Part shown: positions 17,410 to 27,958 of the stretch, piece by piece
How positions within the stretch are numbered: the stretch's first letter is position 1
Layout of the letters: each line of letters begins with the position of its first letter
NCBI RefSeq assembly: GCF_010020825.1
Contig: NZ_JAACJE010000001.1
Span: 2,542,001-2,606,000, forward strand
Reading direction: 5' to 3'
Source: Acidovorax sp. 210-6
GTDB lineage: Bacteria > Pseudomonadota > Gammaproteobacteria > Burkholderiales > Burkholderiaceae_C
DNA length: 64,000 nt
The notes under the pieces: generated by a model
Databases searched by the model: none
What the model saw: the letters and a program-made list of their open reading frames with translations, nothing else
Told to the model about the DNA's origin: nothing
Translations under genes and position numbers: made by a program

Positions 17410-17895
17410 TCAGTCCAGCGGAGGCAGCCCCAGGTTCTGGCGCACATTGCTGTTGATGATGCGCAGCTCGGCCAGGCTGCTCTCGATGTGTGCGCGCTTT
17501 TGCTCCAGCTCGGCAATGACCTTGTCGGTGCGCTGTAGCACATAGCGCAGCTGCTGCTCGCGGCCCTCGCCGGCCTGGCCGTACATGTCGAGGTACTGCT
17601 TGATCTCGGCCAGCGAGGAGCCGATGGCCTTGGCACGCAGGATCAGCGCCAGCCGCGCACGGTCGCGGCGGCTGTACACGCGGGTGCCATTGATGCGGCG
17701 CGGGCTCAGCAGACCTTTGTCTTCGTAGAAGCGCAGGGTCCGCGGCGTCACGTCAAAGGCGTTGCACAGCTCTGTGACCCCGAACAGCTCCGAATGCTTG
17801 TCGTCGCTGTTGTGGTCATCCAGCAGCTGGCGCGCGGCCGCCGCCGTGGCTGCAGCCTGCGCGTCGCCCTGCGCGGAAGTGCGGCCTGCAGCCAT
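17410..17895 (-). CDS. MerR-family regulator, LiuR-like
   Basis: This 161-residue MerR regulator has an alanine-rich leader, then the winged helix FGVTELCNAFDVTPRTLRFY and EDKGLLSPRRINGTRVYSRR, then a coiled-coil dimerisation helix around LRYVLQRTDKVIAELEQKRAH. It lacks the cysteine pairs of metal-sensing MerR proteins. LiuR-type MerR proteins control branched-chain and fatty acyl-CoA catabolism in proteobacteria. Its position, divergent from an acyl-CoA carboxylase operon with a palindrome between, fits that role. It starts two bases after the SCP2 gene stop, so the two are coupled. Confidence 0.85.
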   Translation of the reverse strand: MAAGRTSAQGDAQAAATAAAARQLLDDHNSDDKHSELFGVTELCNAFDVTPRTLRFYEDKGLLSPRRINGTRVYSRRDRARLALILRAKAIGSSLAEIKQYLDMYGQAGEGREQQLRYVLQRTDKVIAELEQKRAHIESSLAELRIINSNVRQNLGLPPLD

Positions 17896-17897
17896 GT

Positions 17898-18194
17898 TCA
17901 GACCACCCGTTGCAGCTTCATGGCGACGCTCATGTCGCCGCTGACCTTGAACTTGCCGCTCATGAAGCCGGTGACGGGGTTCAGCTGGCCGGTGAGCAGT
18001 GCGTTCAGGTTCTCCAGCGAGATGGCCACAGTGCAGTCGGTTTCGCGGTCGTTGTTGTCCACGGTGTTGGGGGTGGATGCGCCATCGATGACGATCTTGC
18101 CATCGTCGCCGCAATCGAACTTGAGCACGGCGTTCAGGCCGCTGTTGTCGCCCACTTTGGCGCGGATGGCTTCGGTGCATTCCTGGATGTTCAT
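17898..18194 (-). CDS. SCP2 sterol-binding domain protein
   Basis: This is a 98-residue stand-alone SCP2 lipid-transfer domain. The family pattern is visible in VLKFDCGDDGKIVIDG, DCTVAISLENLNALLTGQLN and the FMSGKFKVSGDMSVAMKLQ end. Such proteins bind acyl-CoA or hydrophobic ligands and may present substrate to the neighbouring pathway. I chose the ATG at 18194 because AAGGAA lies seven bases upstream. The next gene, the MerR regulator, starts two bases after its stop. Confidence 0.85.
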   Translation of the reverse strand: MNIQECTEAIRAKVGDNSGLNAVLKFDCGDDGKIVIDGASTPNTVDNNDRETDCTVAISLENLNALLTGQLNPVTGFMSGKFKVSGDMSVAMKLQRVV

Positions 18195-18287
18195 GGTGTT
18201 CCTTGCAGGTGTTGAGAAATCAGGGTGTGCATCATAAAGCCATTTCATCACGCATAGACAAGGGAAAATACCTATAAGACATATGGT

Positions 18288-18301
18288 TGACGTTAACGTC
18301 A
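18288..18301. promoter_or_regulatory. LiuR/MerR-type operator palindrome
   Basis: TGACGTTAACGTCA is a perfect 14-bp palindrome between the divergent SCP2-merR and SDR-carboxylase operons. It resembles the ACGT-N-ACGT operators described for LiuR. A related sequence precedes etfB at 45187. The MerR gene next to it is the likely binding protein. Confidence 0.65.
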
Positions 18302-18342
18302 TGTTGACATCTAATTCGTCACCCAAGCAGTTTCAACCCTCC

Positions 18343-19251
18343 ATGAACCAGCCCACTCCTCCACTTCAGAACACAGCCTCCCCGGCCGCGCGCTATGACA
18401 GCGTCTTCCGTCCAGGCCTGTTTGCCGGCCGCACCCTCTGGGTCACCGGCGGCGGCAGCGGCATCGGCCGCTGCGTGGCCCACGAACTGGCGTCGCTGGG
18501 CGCGCGCGTCGTCATCAGCGGCCGCACCCAGGAGAAGCTCGACCGCGTGGCGCAGGAAATCCGCGACGACGGCGGCCTGTGCGAGACCATCGCCTTCGAC
18601 ATCCGCGACGAGGAAGCCGTCAAGGCCGCCGTGGCCACCATGGTGGGCAAGGTGGGCCCCATTGCCGGCCTGGTCAACAACGCGGGCGGGCAGTTTCCCG
18701 CGCCGCTGCAGGCCATCAGCAAGCGCGGCTTCGAGGCCGTGGTGAGCAACAACCTCACGGGCGGCTTTCTGATGATGCGCGAGGTGTTCCTGCAAAGCAT
18801 GCAGGAGCACGGCGGCGCGATCGTCAACATGACGGCGGACTTCCGCAACGGCATGCCCGGCATGGGCCACTCGGGCGCGGCGCGCGCGGGCATGAGCAAC
18901 CTGACCATGAGCGCCGCCTTCGAATGGGCCAGCAGCGGCGTGCGCGTGAACGCCGTGGCGCCGGGCTGGGTGGCCTCCTCGGGCATGGACAGCTATGGCG
19001 GCGCCGTCAAGGCCCTGATCCCGCAACTGCGCCAGCATGTGCCGCTGCGCCGCCTGGCGACCGAGGCCGAGATCAGCGCGGCCATCGTCTTCCTGCTCAG
19101 CCCCGGCGCGGCCTTCATCACCGGCATCACGGTGCAGATCGATGGCGCGGCCTCGCTGGGCAGCGCCGTGTTCCCCAGCCTGGACCATCAACGCTCCCAA
19201 CCTTTCGAGGGCTTCCACCGCGCCCAGCCGCCCGAGGTGCTCAAACCATGA
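18343..19251 (+). CDS. SDR-family protein, AtuB/dienoyl-CoA reductase-like
   Basis: This SDR-fold protein of 302 residues has the cofactor motif VTGGGSGIG and the NNAGG motif. The place of the catalytic YxxxK reads SGAAR within GMGHSGAARAGMSNLT, so both Tyr and Lys are replaced. This pattern resembles 2,4-dienoyl-CoA reductase-like and AtuB-type SDRs, not classical alcohol dehydrogenases. I chose the ATG at 18343 (MNQPTPPLQN); in-frame starts at 18283 and 18301 would overlap the operator. The stop overlaps the next start by ATGA, so it is coupled to the carboxyltransferase. Confidence 0.8.
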   Translation: MNQPTPPLQNTASPAARYDSVFRPGLFAGRTLWVTGGGSGIGRCVAHELASLGARVVISGRTQEKLDRVAQEIRDDGGLCETIAFDIRDEEAVKAAVATMVGKVGPIAGLVNNAGGQFPAPLQAISKRGFEAVVSNNLTGGFLMMREVFLQSMQEHGGAIVNMTADFRNGMPGMGHSGAARAGMSNLTMSAAFEWASSGVRVNAVAPGWVASSGMDSYGGAVKALIPQLRQHVPLRRLATEAEISAAIVFLLSPGAAFITGITVQIDGAASLGSAVFPSLDHQRSQPFEGFHRAQPPEVLKP

Positions 19252-20870
19252 CGCAGATCCGTTCCCAGATCGACCCGCGCACCGACGCCTTCCGCCGCAA
19301 CCACGAGCGCATGGCCGAACGGCTGGCGCAGGTGCAGGCCCTGCAGGGCCAGGTGGTGGCGGAATCCGCCTCCAAGCAGGACAAGTTCGAGAAGAAGGGC
19401 CAGTTGCTGCCGCGCGAGCGCGTGGCGCGCCTGCTCGACCGGGGCAGCAGCTTCCTGGAACTCAGCGCCCTGGCGGGCCTGGGGATGCACGATGACGACG
19501 GCAAGAAGTCCGTGCTCGGCGGCGGCTCCATCGTGGGCATCGGCCAGGTGGCGGGCAAGCGCGTGCTGATTTCGGCCAGCGACAGCGCCGTCAAGGGCGG
19601 CACCGTGGCGCCCATGGGCCTGAAAAAAGGCCTGCGCGCCCAGGCGATTGCGCTGCAGAACAAGCTGCCGCTGGTGTCGCTGGTCGAATCGGGCGGCGCC
19701 AACCTGATGTACCAGGCCGACATTTTTGTGGACGGCGGACGCAGCTTCGCCAACCAGGCGCGCCTGTCGGCCGCGGGCATTCCGCAGATCGCCGTGGTGC
19801 ACGGTTCGTCCACGGCCGGTGGCGCCTACCTGCCCGGCCTGTCGGACTACGTGGTGTTGGTCAAGGACCGCTCCAGCATCTACCTGGCCGGCCCGCCCCT
19901 GGTGAAGGCCGCCATTGGCGAGGACACCACCGACGACGAACTGGGCGGCAGCGAGCTGCACGCCCGCGTGACCGGCCTGGGCGAGTACCTGGCCGAGAAC
20001 GACGCGCACGCCATCGCCATCGCCCGCGACCTGCTGGACCACCTGCCCTGGGACGAGGCTGCGGGCCAGGACGCCAGCGTGCGCGCGCCGCTGTACGACG
20101 CCGAGGAGCTGCTGGGCATCGTCCCGGCCGACGAGCGCGAGCCCTACGACGCGCGCGAGATCATCGCGCGCGTGGTCGATGGCTCGCACTTCCTCGAATT
20201 CAAGGCGGCCTTCGACGGCGACACGGTGTGCGGCCATGCGCGCATCGATGGCCACCGGGTCGGCCTCATCGCCAACAACGGCCCCATCCAGCCCACGGGC
20301 TCGGTCAAGGCGGCGCAGTTCATCCAGCTGTGCGACCAGAGCGGCACGCCGCTGGTCTTTCTGCAGAACACCACGGGCTACATGGTGGGCACGGCGGCCG
20401 AGCGCGCCGGCGCCATCAAGCACGGCAGCAAGATGATCCAGGCCGTGGCCAATGCGCGCGTGCCCAAGTTCACCATCGTGGTGGGTGGCTCGTTCGGCGC
20501 GGGCAACTACGGCATGTGCGGTCGCGGCTTCGACCCGGACTTCATCTTCAGCTGGCCCAGCGCACGCACCGCCGTCATGGGCGGCGCCCAGGCCGCCATG
20601 GTCATGGAGATGATCAGCCGCGGCAAGCTGGAGCGCGCCGGCGTGCCCCTGGGCGAGCAGGCCGAGGCCGGCATCAAGGCCATGAGCGAGCAGCTCAAGC
20701 GCCGCCTGGACCTTGAATCCGACGTGCTGTTCGGCACCGCGCGCCTGTGGGACGACGGAATCATCGACCCACGCGAAACCCGCAACGTGCTCGCCCAATG
20801 CCTGGCCATGGCCCGCGACGCCAGATCGCGCGTGCTGCACCCCAACACCTTCGGCATCGCCCGCATGTAA
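19248..20870 (+). CDS. Acyl-CoA carboxylase, carboxyltransferase (beta) subunit
   Basis: This is the biotin-dependent carboxyltransferase subunit of 540 residues, of the methylcrotonyl-CoA/geranyl-CoA carboxylase type. It carries VESGGANL, the oxyanion-forming SSTAGGAYLPGLSD and the downstream FGAGNYGMCGR and GGAQAAMVME segments. With the biotin carboxylase at 23125 it should carboxylate a branched unsaturated acyl-CoA. Gene order (SDR, beta subunit, dehydrogenase, hydratase, alpha subunit) matches atuBCDEF of acyclic terpene degradation, so geranyl-CoA or a related substrate is possible. Methylcrotonyl-CoA is the alternative. It overlaps the SDR stop by ATGA. Confidence 0.9.
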   Translation: MTQIRSQIDPRTDAFRRNHERMAERLAQVQALQGQVVAESASKQDKFEKKGQLLPRERVARLLDRGSSFLELSALAGLGMHDDDGKKSVLGGGSIVGIGQVAGKRVLISASDSAVKGGTVAPMGLKKGLRAQAIALQNKLPLVSLVESGGANLMYQADIFVDGGRSFANQARLSAAGIPQIAVVHGSSTAGGAYLPGLSDYVVLVKDRSSIYLAGPPLVKAAIGEDTTDDELGGSELHARVTGLGEYLAENDAHAIAIARDLLDHLPWDEAAGQDASVRAPLYDAEELLGIVPADEREPYDAREIIARVVDGSHFLEFKAAFDGDTVCGHARIDGHRVGLIANNGPIQPTGSVKAAQFIQLCDQSGTPLVFLQNTTGYMVGTAAERAGAIKHGSKMIQAVANARVPKFTIVVGGSFGAGNYGMCGRGFDPDFIFSWPSARTAVMGGAQAAMVMEMISRGKLERAGVPLGEQAEAGIKAMSEQLKRRLDLESDVLFGTARLWDDGIIDPRETRNVLAQCLAMARDARSRVLHPNTFGIARM

Positions 20871-20898
20871 CCCCTTTCTTGAATCCGGAGCCCACACC

Positions 20899-22053
20899 AT
20901 GCAATTCACCCCCGAGCACGAGCAGATCCGCGACACGGTGCGCAAATTCGTCGCCAACGAGATCAACCCCCACACCCGCGAATGGGAGAAGGCCGGCATC
21001 TTCCCCGCGCACCAGCTCTTCAAGAAAATGGGCGACCTGGGCCTGCTGGGCATCAAGTACCCCACCGAGTTTGGCGGCATGGGGCTGGACTTCAGCTACT
21101 CCATGGTCATGGCCGAGGCGCTGGGCGACTGCAACGTGGGTGGCGTGCCCATGGCCATCGGCGTGCAGACCGACATGTGCACCCCGGCGCTGGCGCGCTT
21201 TGGCAGTGACGAGCTGCGCCGTGAATTCCTCGCACCCTCCATCGCGGGCGACCTGGTGGGCTGCATCGGCGTGAGCGAGGTCACCGGTGGCTCGGACGTG
21301 GCCGCACTCAAGACCACGGCCAAGAAGGATGGCGGCGACTACGTCATCAACGGCTCCAAGATGTGGATCACCAACGGTATGCAGGCCGACTGGTGCTGCC
21401 TGCTGGCCAACACCAGCGAGGGGCCGGTGCACTCGAACAAGTCGCTCATCATGGTGCCGCTCGATGCCCCAGGCGTGACGCGCCAGAAGATCGAGAAGAT
21501 CGGCATGCATTCGAGCGACACGGCGCAGCTCTTCTTCGACAACGTGCGCGTGCCACAGCGCAACCTCATCGGCCAGGAGGGCGCGGGCTTCATGTTCCAG
21601 ATGCTGCAGTTCCAGGAAGAGCGCCTGTACGGCGCTGCCAGCAGCCTCCAGTCGCTGGACAACCTGATCGACCAGACCATCGAATACACGCGCCAGCGCC
21701 ACACCTTCGGCCAGCCCCTCCTGAACAACCAGGTGGTGCACTTCCGCCTGGCGGAGCTGCGCACCGAAGTCGAAGCCCTGCGCGCCCTCACCTACCGCGC
21801 CGTGGAGTCGTATGTTGCGGGCAAGGACGTGACCAAGCTCGCCTCCATGGCCAAGCTCAAGGCGGGGCGCCTGTCCCGCGAGGTGGCCGACTCCTGCCTG
21901 CAGTACTGGGGTGGCATGGGCTTCACGGCGGACAACCCCATCAGCCAGGCCTACCGCGACAGCCGCCTGATCTCCATCGGCGGTGGGGCGGACGAAATCA
22001 TGCTGGGCATCATCTGCAAGTTGGAAGGCACCTTGCCGGGCAAGAAGCGCTGA
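20899..22053 (+). CDS. Acyl-CoA dehydrogenase (AtuD/isovaleryl-type)
   Basis: This FAD-dependent acyl-CoA dehydrogenase of 384 residues has the normal family layout: an N-terminal helical domain, the beta domain with CIGVSEVTGGSDVAALKTTA and MWITNGMQADWCC, and a C-terminal helical domain with the FAD-binding QYWGGMGFTADNPISQAYRD. It should introduce the double bond before carboxylation, as AtuD or isovaleryl-CoA dehydrogenase does, passing electrons to ETF. GGAG precedes the start by eight bases. It lies 28 bp after the carboxyltransferase gene. Confidence 0.92.
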   Translation: MQFTPEHEQIRDTVRKFVANEINPHTREWEKAGIFPAHQLFKKMGDLGLLGIKYPTEFGGMGLDFSYSMVMAEALGDCNVGGVPMAIGVQTDMCTPALARFGSDELRREFLAPSIAGDLVGCIGVSEVTGGSDVAALKTTAKKDGGDYVINGSKMWITNGMQADWCCLLANTSEGPVHSNKSLIMVPLDAPGVTRQKIEKIGMHSSDTAQLFFDNVRVPQRNLIGQEGAGFMFQMLQFQEERLYGAASSLQSLDNLIDQTIEYTRQRHTFGQPLLNNQVVHFRLAELRTEVEALRALTYRAVESYVAGKDVTKLASMAKLKAGRLSREVADSCLQYWGGMGFTADNPISQAYRDSRLISIGGGADEIMLGIICKLEGTLPGKKR

Positions 22054-22064
22054 AGCGGATTGAT

Positions 22065-22091
22065 GCTATGAGTTTTATAGCTATTAGCGCC
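22065..22091 (-). repeat. Dispersed repeat family A, copy 4 (partial), over the hydratase start
   Basis: GCTATGAGTTTTATAGC is followed by TATTAGCGCC, the left arm and hinge of the repeat; the right arm is missing. It supplies the start codon and first residues (MSFIAISA) of the hydratase. Confidence 0.65.
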
Positions 22092-22883
22092 GTGAATACG
22101 GGCCCCGTGCTCGAAATCACCTTGAACCGCCCCGACGTGCGCAACGCCATGTCGCTGGCCATGGTAGAGGAGCTGCGCCAGGCCCTTGCGCAGGCCGAGG
22201 CCAGCGTGGGCAGCGCCCACCCCACCCGCGTGGTGGTGCTGCGCGGCGCAGGCGGGCATTTTTGCGCCGGGGGCGACCTCAAGGACATGGCCATGGCCCG
22301 CATGCGCGCCATGGAGGCCCCGGCAGGCACCGACCCCATTGCCGAAGTCAACGCCGCCTTCGGCCGCATGTGTGCCGCCTTTGCCGACACGCCACTGGCC
22401 GTGGTGGCGGTGCTGGAGGGCACGGTGATGGGCGGCGGCTTGGGCCTGGCCTGCGTGGCCGACGTGGCCATCGCCACCGAGACGGCGAGCTTCCGCCTGC
22501 CCGAGACCTCGCTGGGCGTGGTGCCCGCGCAGATCGCACCCTTTCTGGTCGAGCGCCTGGGCTACTCACAGGCCAAGCGCCTGGCGGTGACCGGCGGCAA
22601 GCTGGATGCGGCGCAGGCGCTGCGCATCGGCCTGGTGCACCAGCAAGTGGCCACCGCCGACGTGGACGCCGCGCTGCAAGCCGTGCTGGCCGACATCCTG
22701 GCCTGCGCCCCTGGTGCGCTGGCCGCCACCAAGGCGCTGATGGCCAAGGCGCGCTGGAACGCCCCTGCCGCGCTGGTCGATGAGGCCGCCGCCCTCTTCT
22801 CCCGCGCCGCCCAGGGCCCCGAGGGGCAAGAAGGCACCGGCGCATTCCTGCAGAAACGCAAACCACACTGGGTTCCGGCATGA
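22068..22883 (+). CDS. Enoyl-CoA hydratase family protein (AtuE-like)
   Basis: This 271-residue crotonase-fold hydratase has the oxyanion segments GGHFCAGGDLKDMAMARMRA and GTVMGGGLGLACVADVAIA. The GGDLKDM pattern with a following MARMRA insertion resembles AtuE and related isohexenylglutaconyl-CoA hydratases, which hydrate the carboxylated product. The start falls inside a partial copy of the dispersed repeat, and no good ribosome binding site is visible. The stop TGA overlaps an ATG at 22880 that once began the biotin carboxylase gene and now leads only into an aborted frame. Confidence 0.88.
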   Translation: MSFIAISAVNTGPVLEITLNRPDVRNAMSLAMVEELRQALAQAEASVGSAHPTRVVVLRGAGGHFCAGGDLKDMAMARMRAMEAPAGTDPIAEVNAAFGRMCAAFADTPLAVVAVLEGTVMGGGLGLACVADVAIATETASFRLPETSLGVVPAQIAPFLVERLGYSQAKRLAVTGGKLDAAQALRIGLVHQQVATADVDAALQAVLADILACAPGALAATKALMAKARWNAPAALVDEAAALFSRAAQGPEGQEGTGAFLQKRKPHWVPA

Positions 22884-23008
22884 GTTTTTCAAAGATCCTG
22901 ATCGCCAATCGCGGTGACCAGCCGCGCAGCGGCGCAGCGGCGAAGCCACATCGCGTGGTGCGCGCAGCGCACGCAGGCGGTTTCTCCGCGAAAGGGGCAC
23001 CACATGTT
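22880..23008 (+). pseudogene. Aborted first start of the biotin carboxylase gene
   Basis: An ATG overlapping the hydratase stop (ATGA) begins MSFSKILIANRGD, the N-terminus of a biotin carboxylase. Inserted repeat sequence then takes the frame into QPRSGAAAKPHRVV, and it stops after about 43 codons. The ATGA overlap suggests that this was the original coupled start of the downstream gene. A second abortive start (MFNKILIANRRD) lies at 23004. Confidence 0.7.
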
Positions 23009-23124
23009 TAACAAGATACTGATCGCCAATCGCAGAGACCAGCCGCGCAGCGGCGCAGCGGCGAAGCCACATCGCGTGGTGCGCGCAGCGCACGCAGGCG
23101 ATTTCTCCGCGAAAGGGGCACAGC

Positions 23125-23142
<18 letters not shown>
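22901..23142 (+). repeat. 121-bp tandem duplication carrying the biotin carboxylase 5' end
   Basis: Two head-to-tail units of 121 bp (22901-23021 and 23022-23142) differ at about five positions. Each holds about 90 bp of GC-rich sequence (CAGCCGCGCAGCGGCGCAGC onward), a ribosome binding site AAAGGGG, an ATG and the codons for FNKIL. A third, partial copy is the true gene start. The period is not a multiple of three. Confidence 0.92.
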
Positions 23143-25115
<1,973 letters not shown>

Positions 25116-25119
<4 letters not shown>

Positions 25120-25991
25120 CGCAAGAAAAAGCCATCCTCACCTGCGCCCTCACCGGCGTGCTGACCAACCCCCAGCAGCACCCGGTGCCCGTCACCCCCG
25201 CGCAGATGGCCGCGCAGGCGCGCGACGCCTACAACGCGGGCGCGAGCATCATGCATGTGCACATCCGCGCGCAGGAGCCCGGCATGGGCCACATGCCCAG
25301 CTGGGACCCGGACGTGGCCCAGGAGGTGGTGGACGCCATCCGGGCGGCCTGCCCGGGCGTCATCATCAACCTGACGACCGGCGTGATCGGCAAGGACATC
25401 AGCGGGCCGCTGGACTGCATCCGCCGCGTCAAACCCGAAATCGCCGCCTGCAATGCGGGCAGCCTGAACTACCTCAAGCTCAAGGAAGACGGCACCTGGG
25501 CCTGGCCGCCCATGGTGTTCGACAACCCGGTGGCCAAGGTGCAGCAGCTTCTCGACGTGATGGAGGAATGCGGCACACACCCCGAGTTCGAGTGCTTCGA
25601 CGTGGGCATCGTGCGCTCGGTCACCATGTACATCCGGAACGGCATGCTCAAGCCCGCAATGGGCCGCCCCGAATACAACCTGGTGATGGGCGTGGCCTCG
25701 GGCATGCCCTGCGACGCGCGGCTGCTGGAACTGCTGCCGCAGTGGATGGCCCCCGGCGCCGTGTGGCAGGCCACGCTGATCGGCCGCCAGGAGATCTGGC
25801 CCGTGCACCAGAAGACCGCCGACCTCGGCGGCATGCTGCGCACCGGCCTGGAAGACACCTTCTATCTGCCGGACGGCAGCCGCGCCAGCGGCAACGGTGT
25901 GCTGATCGAGGCGCTGGCCCAATGCGCGCGCAATGCGGGCCGCGCGATCGCTTCCACCGCCGAGGCCCGCCAGATGCTGGGCTTGGCCTGA
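25116..25991 (+). CDS. Beta-keto acid cleavage enzyme, DUF849 (BKACE) family
   Basis: This 291-residue TIM-barrel protein belongs to the DUF849/BKACE family, whose members use a zinc ion to exchange a beta-keto acid with acetyl-CoA, giving acetoacetate and a new acyl-CoA. The HVHIR motif (His47, His49) is the metal-binding pair, and EIWPVHQ lies in the C-terminal substrate region. It overlaps the biotin carboxylase stop by ATGA, so it belongs to the same operon. No HMG-CoA lyase is present, and this enzyme may take the carbon-carbon cleavage step or handle a keto acid product. The substrate cannot be named. Confidence 0.85.
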
Positions 25992-26091
25992 GCATCACCC
26001 GGCCTGTGCGCGACAGGCCCCCGCCAGAGGGGCCGGCGCGCCGCCTGCACTCCACGTGCAGGCCATCCCCCAAAAAAATGGAGACAAGAGC

Positions 26092-27957
26092 ATGCCAACC
26101 TCCCTAGCGCAGAGCGGGCCGCTGGCCGCGAGCGACCAGCGCTTCCAGAGCATTCCGGCCCGCTTCATGGCCACCAGCCAGCGCCAGCCGCAGGCGCCCG
26201 CCTATTTCGTGCGCGACGCGCAGGGCTGGCAGCCCACCACCTGGCAGGAATACGCCCAGCAGGTGCGCCAGGCCGCGCGCGCGCTGGTGGCGCTGGGCGT
26301 GCAACCCGGCGACGCGGTATGCATCCTGGGCTTCAACCGCCCCGAGTGGACCACCATGGACCTGGCCGCCATGATGGTGGGCGCCATGGCGGCCGGCATC
26401 TACTGGAGCAGCGCGGCCAACGAGATTGCCTACATCGTCGAGCACAGCGGCTGCGCCGTGCTGCTGGTGGAAAACGAGACGCAATGGGCCAAGGCAGCGG
26501 CAGAGCCCCAGGCGCTGGCCCGCCTGCGCGCCACCGTGCTCATGCGCCAGGCGCCGGGCGATGCCCAGCCGCAGGTGCCCGAGGGCGTGGCCGCGCCCAT
26601 GGCCTGGGAGCGGTTCCTGGCGCTGGGCGGCATGGAGCACGATGCCGAGGTGCAGCGCCGTATGGACGCCATCCGCGAGGAGGACATCGGCACGCTGATC
26701 TACACCTCGGGCACCACAGGCCACCCCAAGGCCGTGGAGCTGACGCACGCCAACCTGAGCTGGACCTCGGCGGCGCTGTCGGCCGCTTTCCAGGTGGGCC
26801 CGCAGGACCGGCTGATCTCCTACCTGCCGCTGGCGCACATCGCCGAGCAGCATGGATCCATCTGCAACCATGCGCTGGCGGGCTACCAGCTCTACTTCGC
26901 GCGCTCGCTGGAAAGCCTGGGCGAGCACCTGCAGGAGGTGCACCCCACAGTGTTCTTCGGCGTGCCGCGCGTGTGGGAGAAGATGCAGGCCGCCATCGCC
27001 ACCAAGCTGGCGGGCGCCACAGGCGTCAAGGCGCGGCTGGCGCGCTGGGCGCTGCGCACCGGGCGAGCCTGGCACGCCGAAGCCCTGCAGGGACGCGAGC
27101 CCGGCACGCTGCTGAACTTGAAAAACACCATCGCCCACCGGCTGGTGCACAGCAAAGTGCAGGCGGCGCTGGGCTTTGACCAGGCGCGCATCCTCATCTC
27201 TGGCGCGGCGCCTATTGCCGTGGAAAACCTGGAGTTCTTCACCGGCCTGGGCCTGCTGATCGGCGAGGTGTACGGCCAGTCCGAGGACTGCGGCCCCACC
27301 GCCATCAGCCTGCCCGGCTTCATCCGCCTGGGCGCGGCGGGCAAGACCCTGCCCGGCATGCAGGTGCGCATTGCCGACGACGGCGAGATTCTCGTCAAGG
27401 GCCCGAACGTGTTCCGGGGCTATCGCGGCCGCCCCGAGGCAACCGCCGAGACCTTGCAGGACGGCTGGCTGCACAGCGGCGACCTGGGCCGCATTGACGA
27501 GGACGGCTTCATCTACGTGACCGGCCGCAAGAAGGACCTGCTCATCACCTCGGGCGGCAAGAACATCTCGCCCGGCAACATCGAGGCCGACCTGATGAAC
27601 CTGCCGCTGGTGGAACACGCTGTGGTCATCGGCGACTCGCGCCACTACCTCAGCGTGCTGCTCACGCTCAAGCCCGATGTGCTGCAGGCGTTTGCCCGGC
27701 AACTCCAGCTACCCGGCGGCCCCGCCGACTGGACCCGCAGTGCGGCCGTGCACGAAGAGTTGCAGCGCGGCATTGACGCCATCAACGCCCGCCAGGCGCG
27801 TGTGGCGCATGTGCGCAAGTTCTCGGTGCTGGAGAGCGCCTTCACCATCGACAACGGCTGCCTCACGCCCACACAGAAAATCCGGCGCAACGTGGTGCAG
27901 CGCCAGTACGCCGAAGAAATCGAAGCCCTGTACCGCGAAGACACCAGGGCCTCGTGA
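26092..27957 (+). CDS. Long-chain AMP-forming acyl-CoA synthetase
   Basis: This 621-residue ligase has the long-chain fatty acyl-CoA synthetase (FAA1/FadD15) layout. The P-loop reads LIYTSGTTGHPKAVELTHAN; GEVYGQSEDCGPT, DGWLHSGDLGRIDEDGF and TGRKKDLLITSGGKNISPGN follow, the last being the fatty acyl signature region. It probably activates the free acid that feeds the upstream operon, like AtuH. The ATG at 26092 has GGAG upstream, and the 100-bp gap after the DUF849 gene is the largest within the operon. It ends one base from the convergent lgt stop. Confidence 0.9.
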   Translation: MPTSLAQSGPLAASDQRFQSIPARFMATSQRQPQAPAYFVRDAQGWQPTTWQEYAQQVRQAARALVALGVQPGDAVCILGFNRPEWTTMDLAAMMVGAMAAGIYWSSAANEIAYIVEHSGCAVLLVENETQWAKAAAEPQALARLRATVLMRQAPGDAQPQVPEGVAAPMAWERFLALGGMEHDAEVQRRMDAIREEDIGTLIYTSGTTGHPKAVELTHANLSWTSAALSAAFQVGPQDRLISYLPLAHIAEQHGSICNHALAGYQLYFARSLESLGEHLQEVHPTVFFGVPRVWEKMQAAIATKLAGATGVKARLARWALRTGRAWHAEALQGREPGTLLNLKNTIAHRLVHSKVQAALGFDQARILISGAAPIAVENLEFFTGLGLLIGEVYGQSEDCGPTAISLPGFIRLGAAGKTLPGMQVRIADDGEILVKGPNVFRGYRGRPEATAETLQDGWLHSGDLGRIDEDGFIYVTGRKKDLLITSGGKNISPGNIEADLMNLPLVEHAVVIGDSRHYLSVLLTLKPDVLQAFARQLQLPGGPADWTRSAAVHEELQRGIDAINARQARVAHVRKFSVLESAFTIDNGCLTPTQKIRRNVVQRQYAEEIEALYREDTRAS

Positions 27958-27958
27958 A

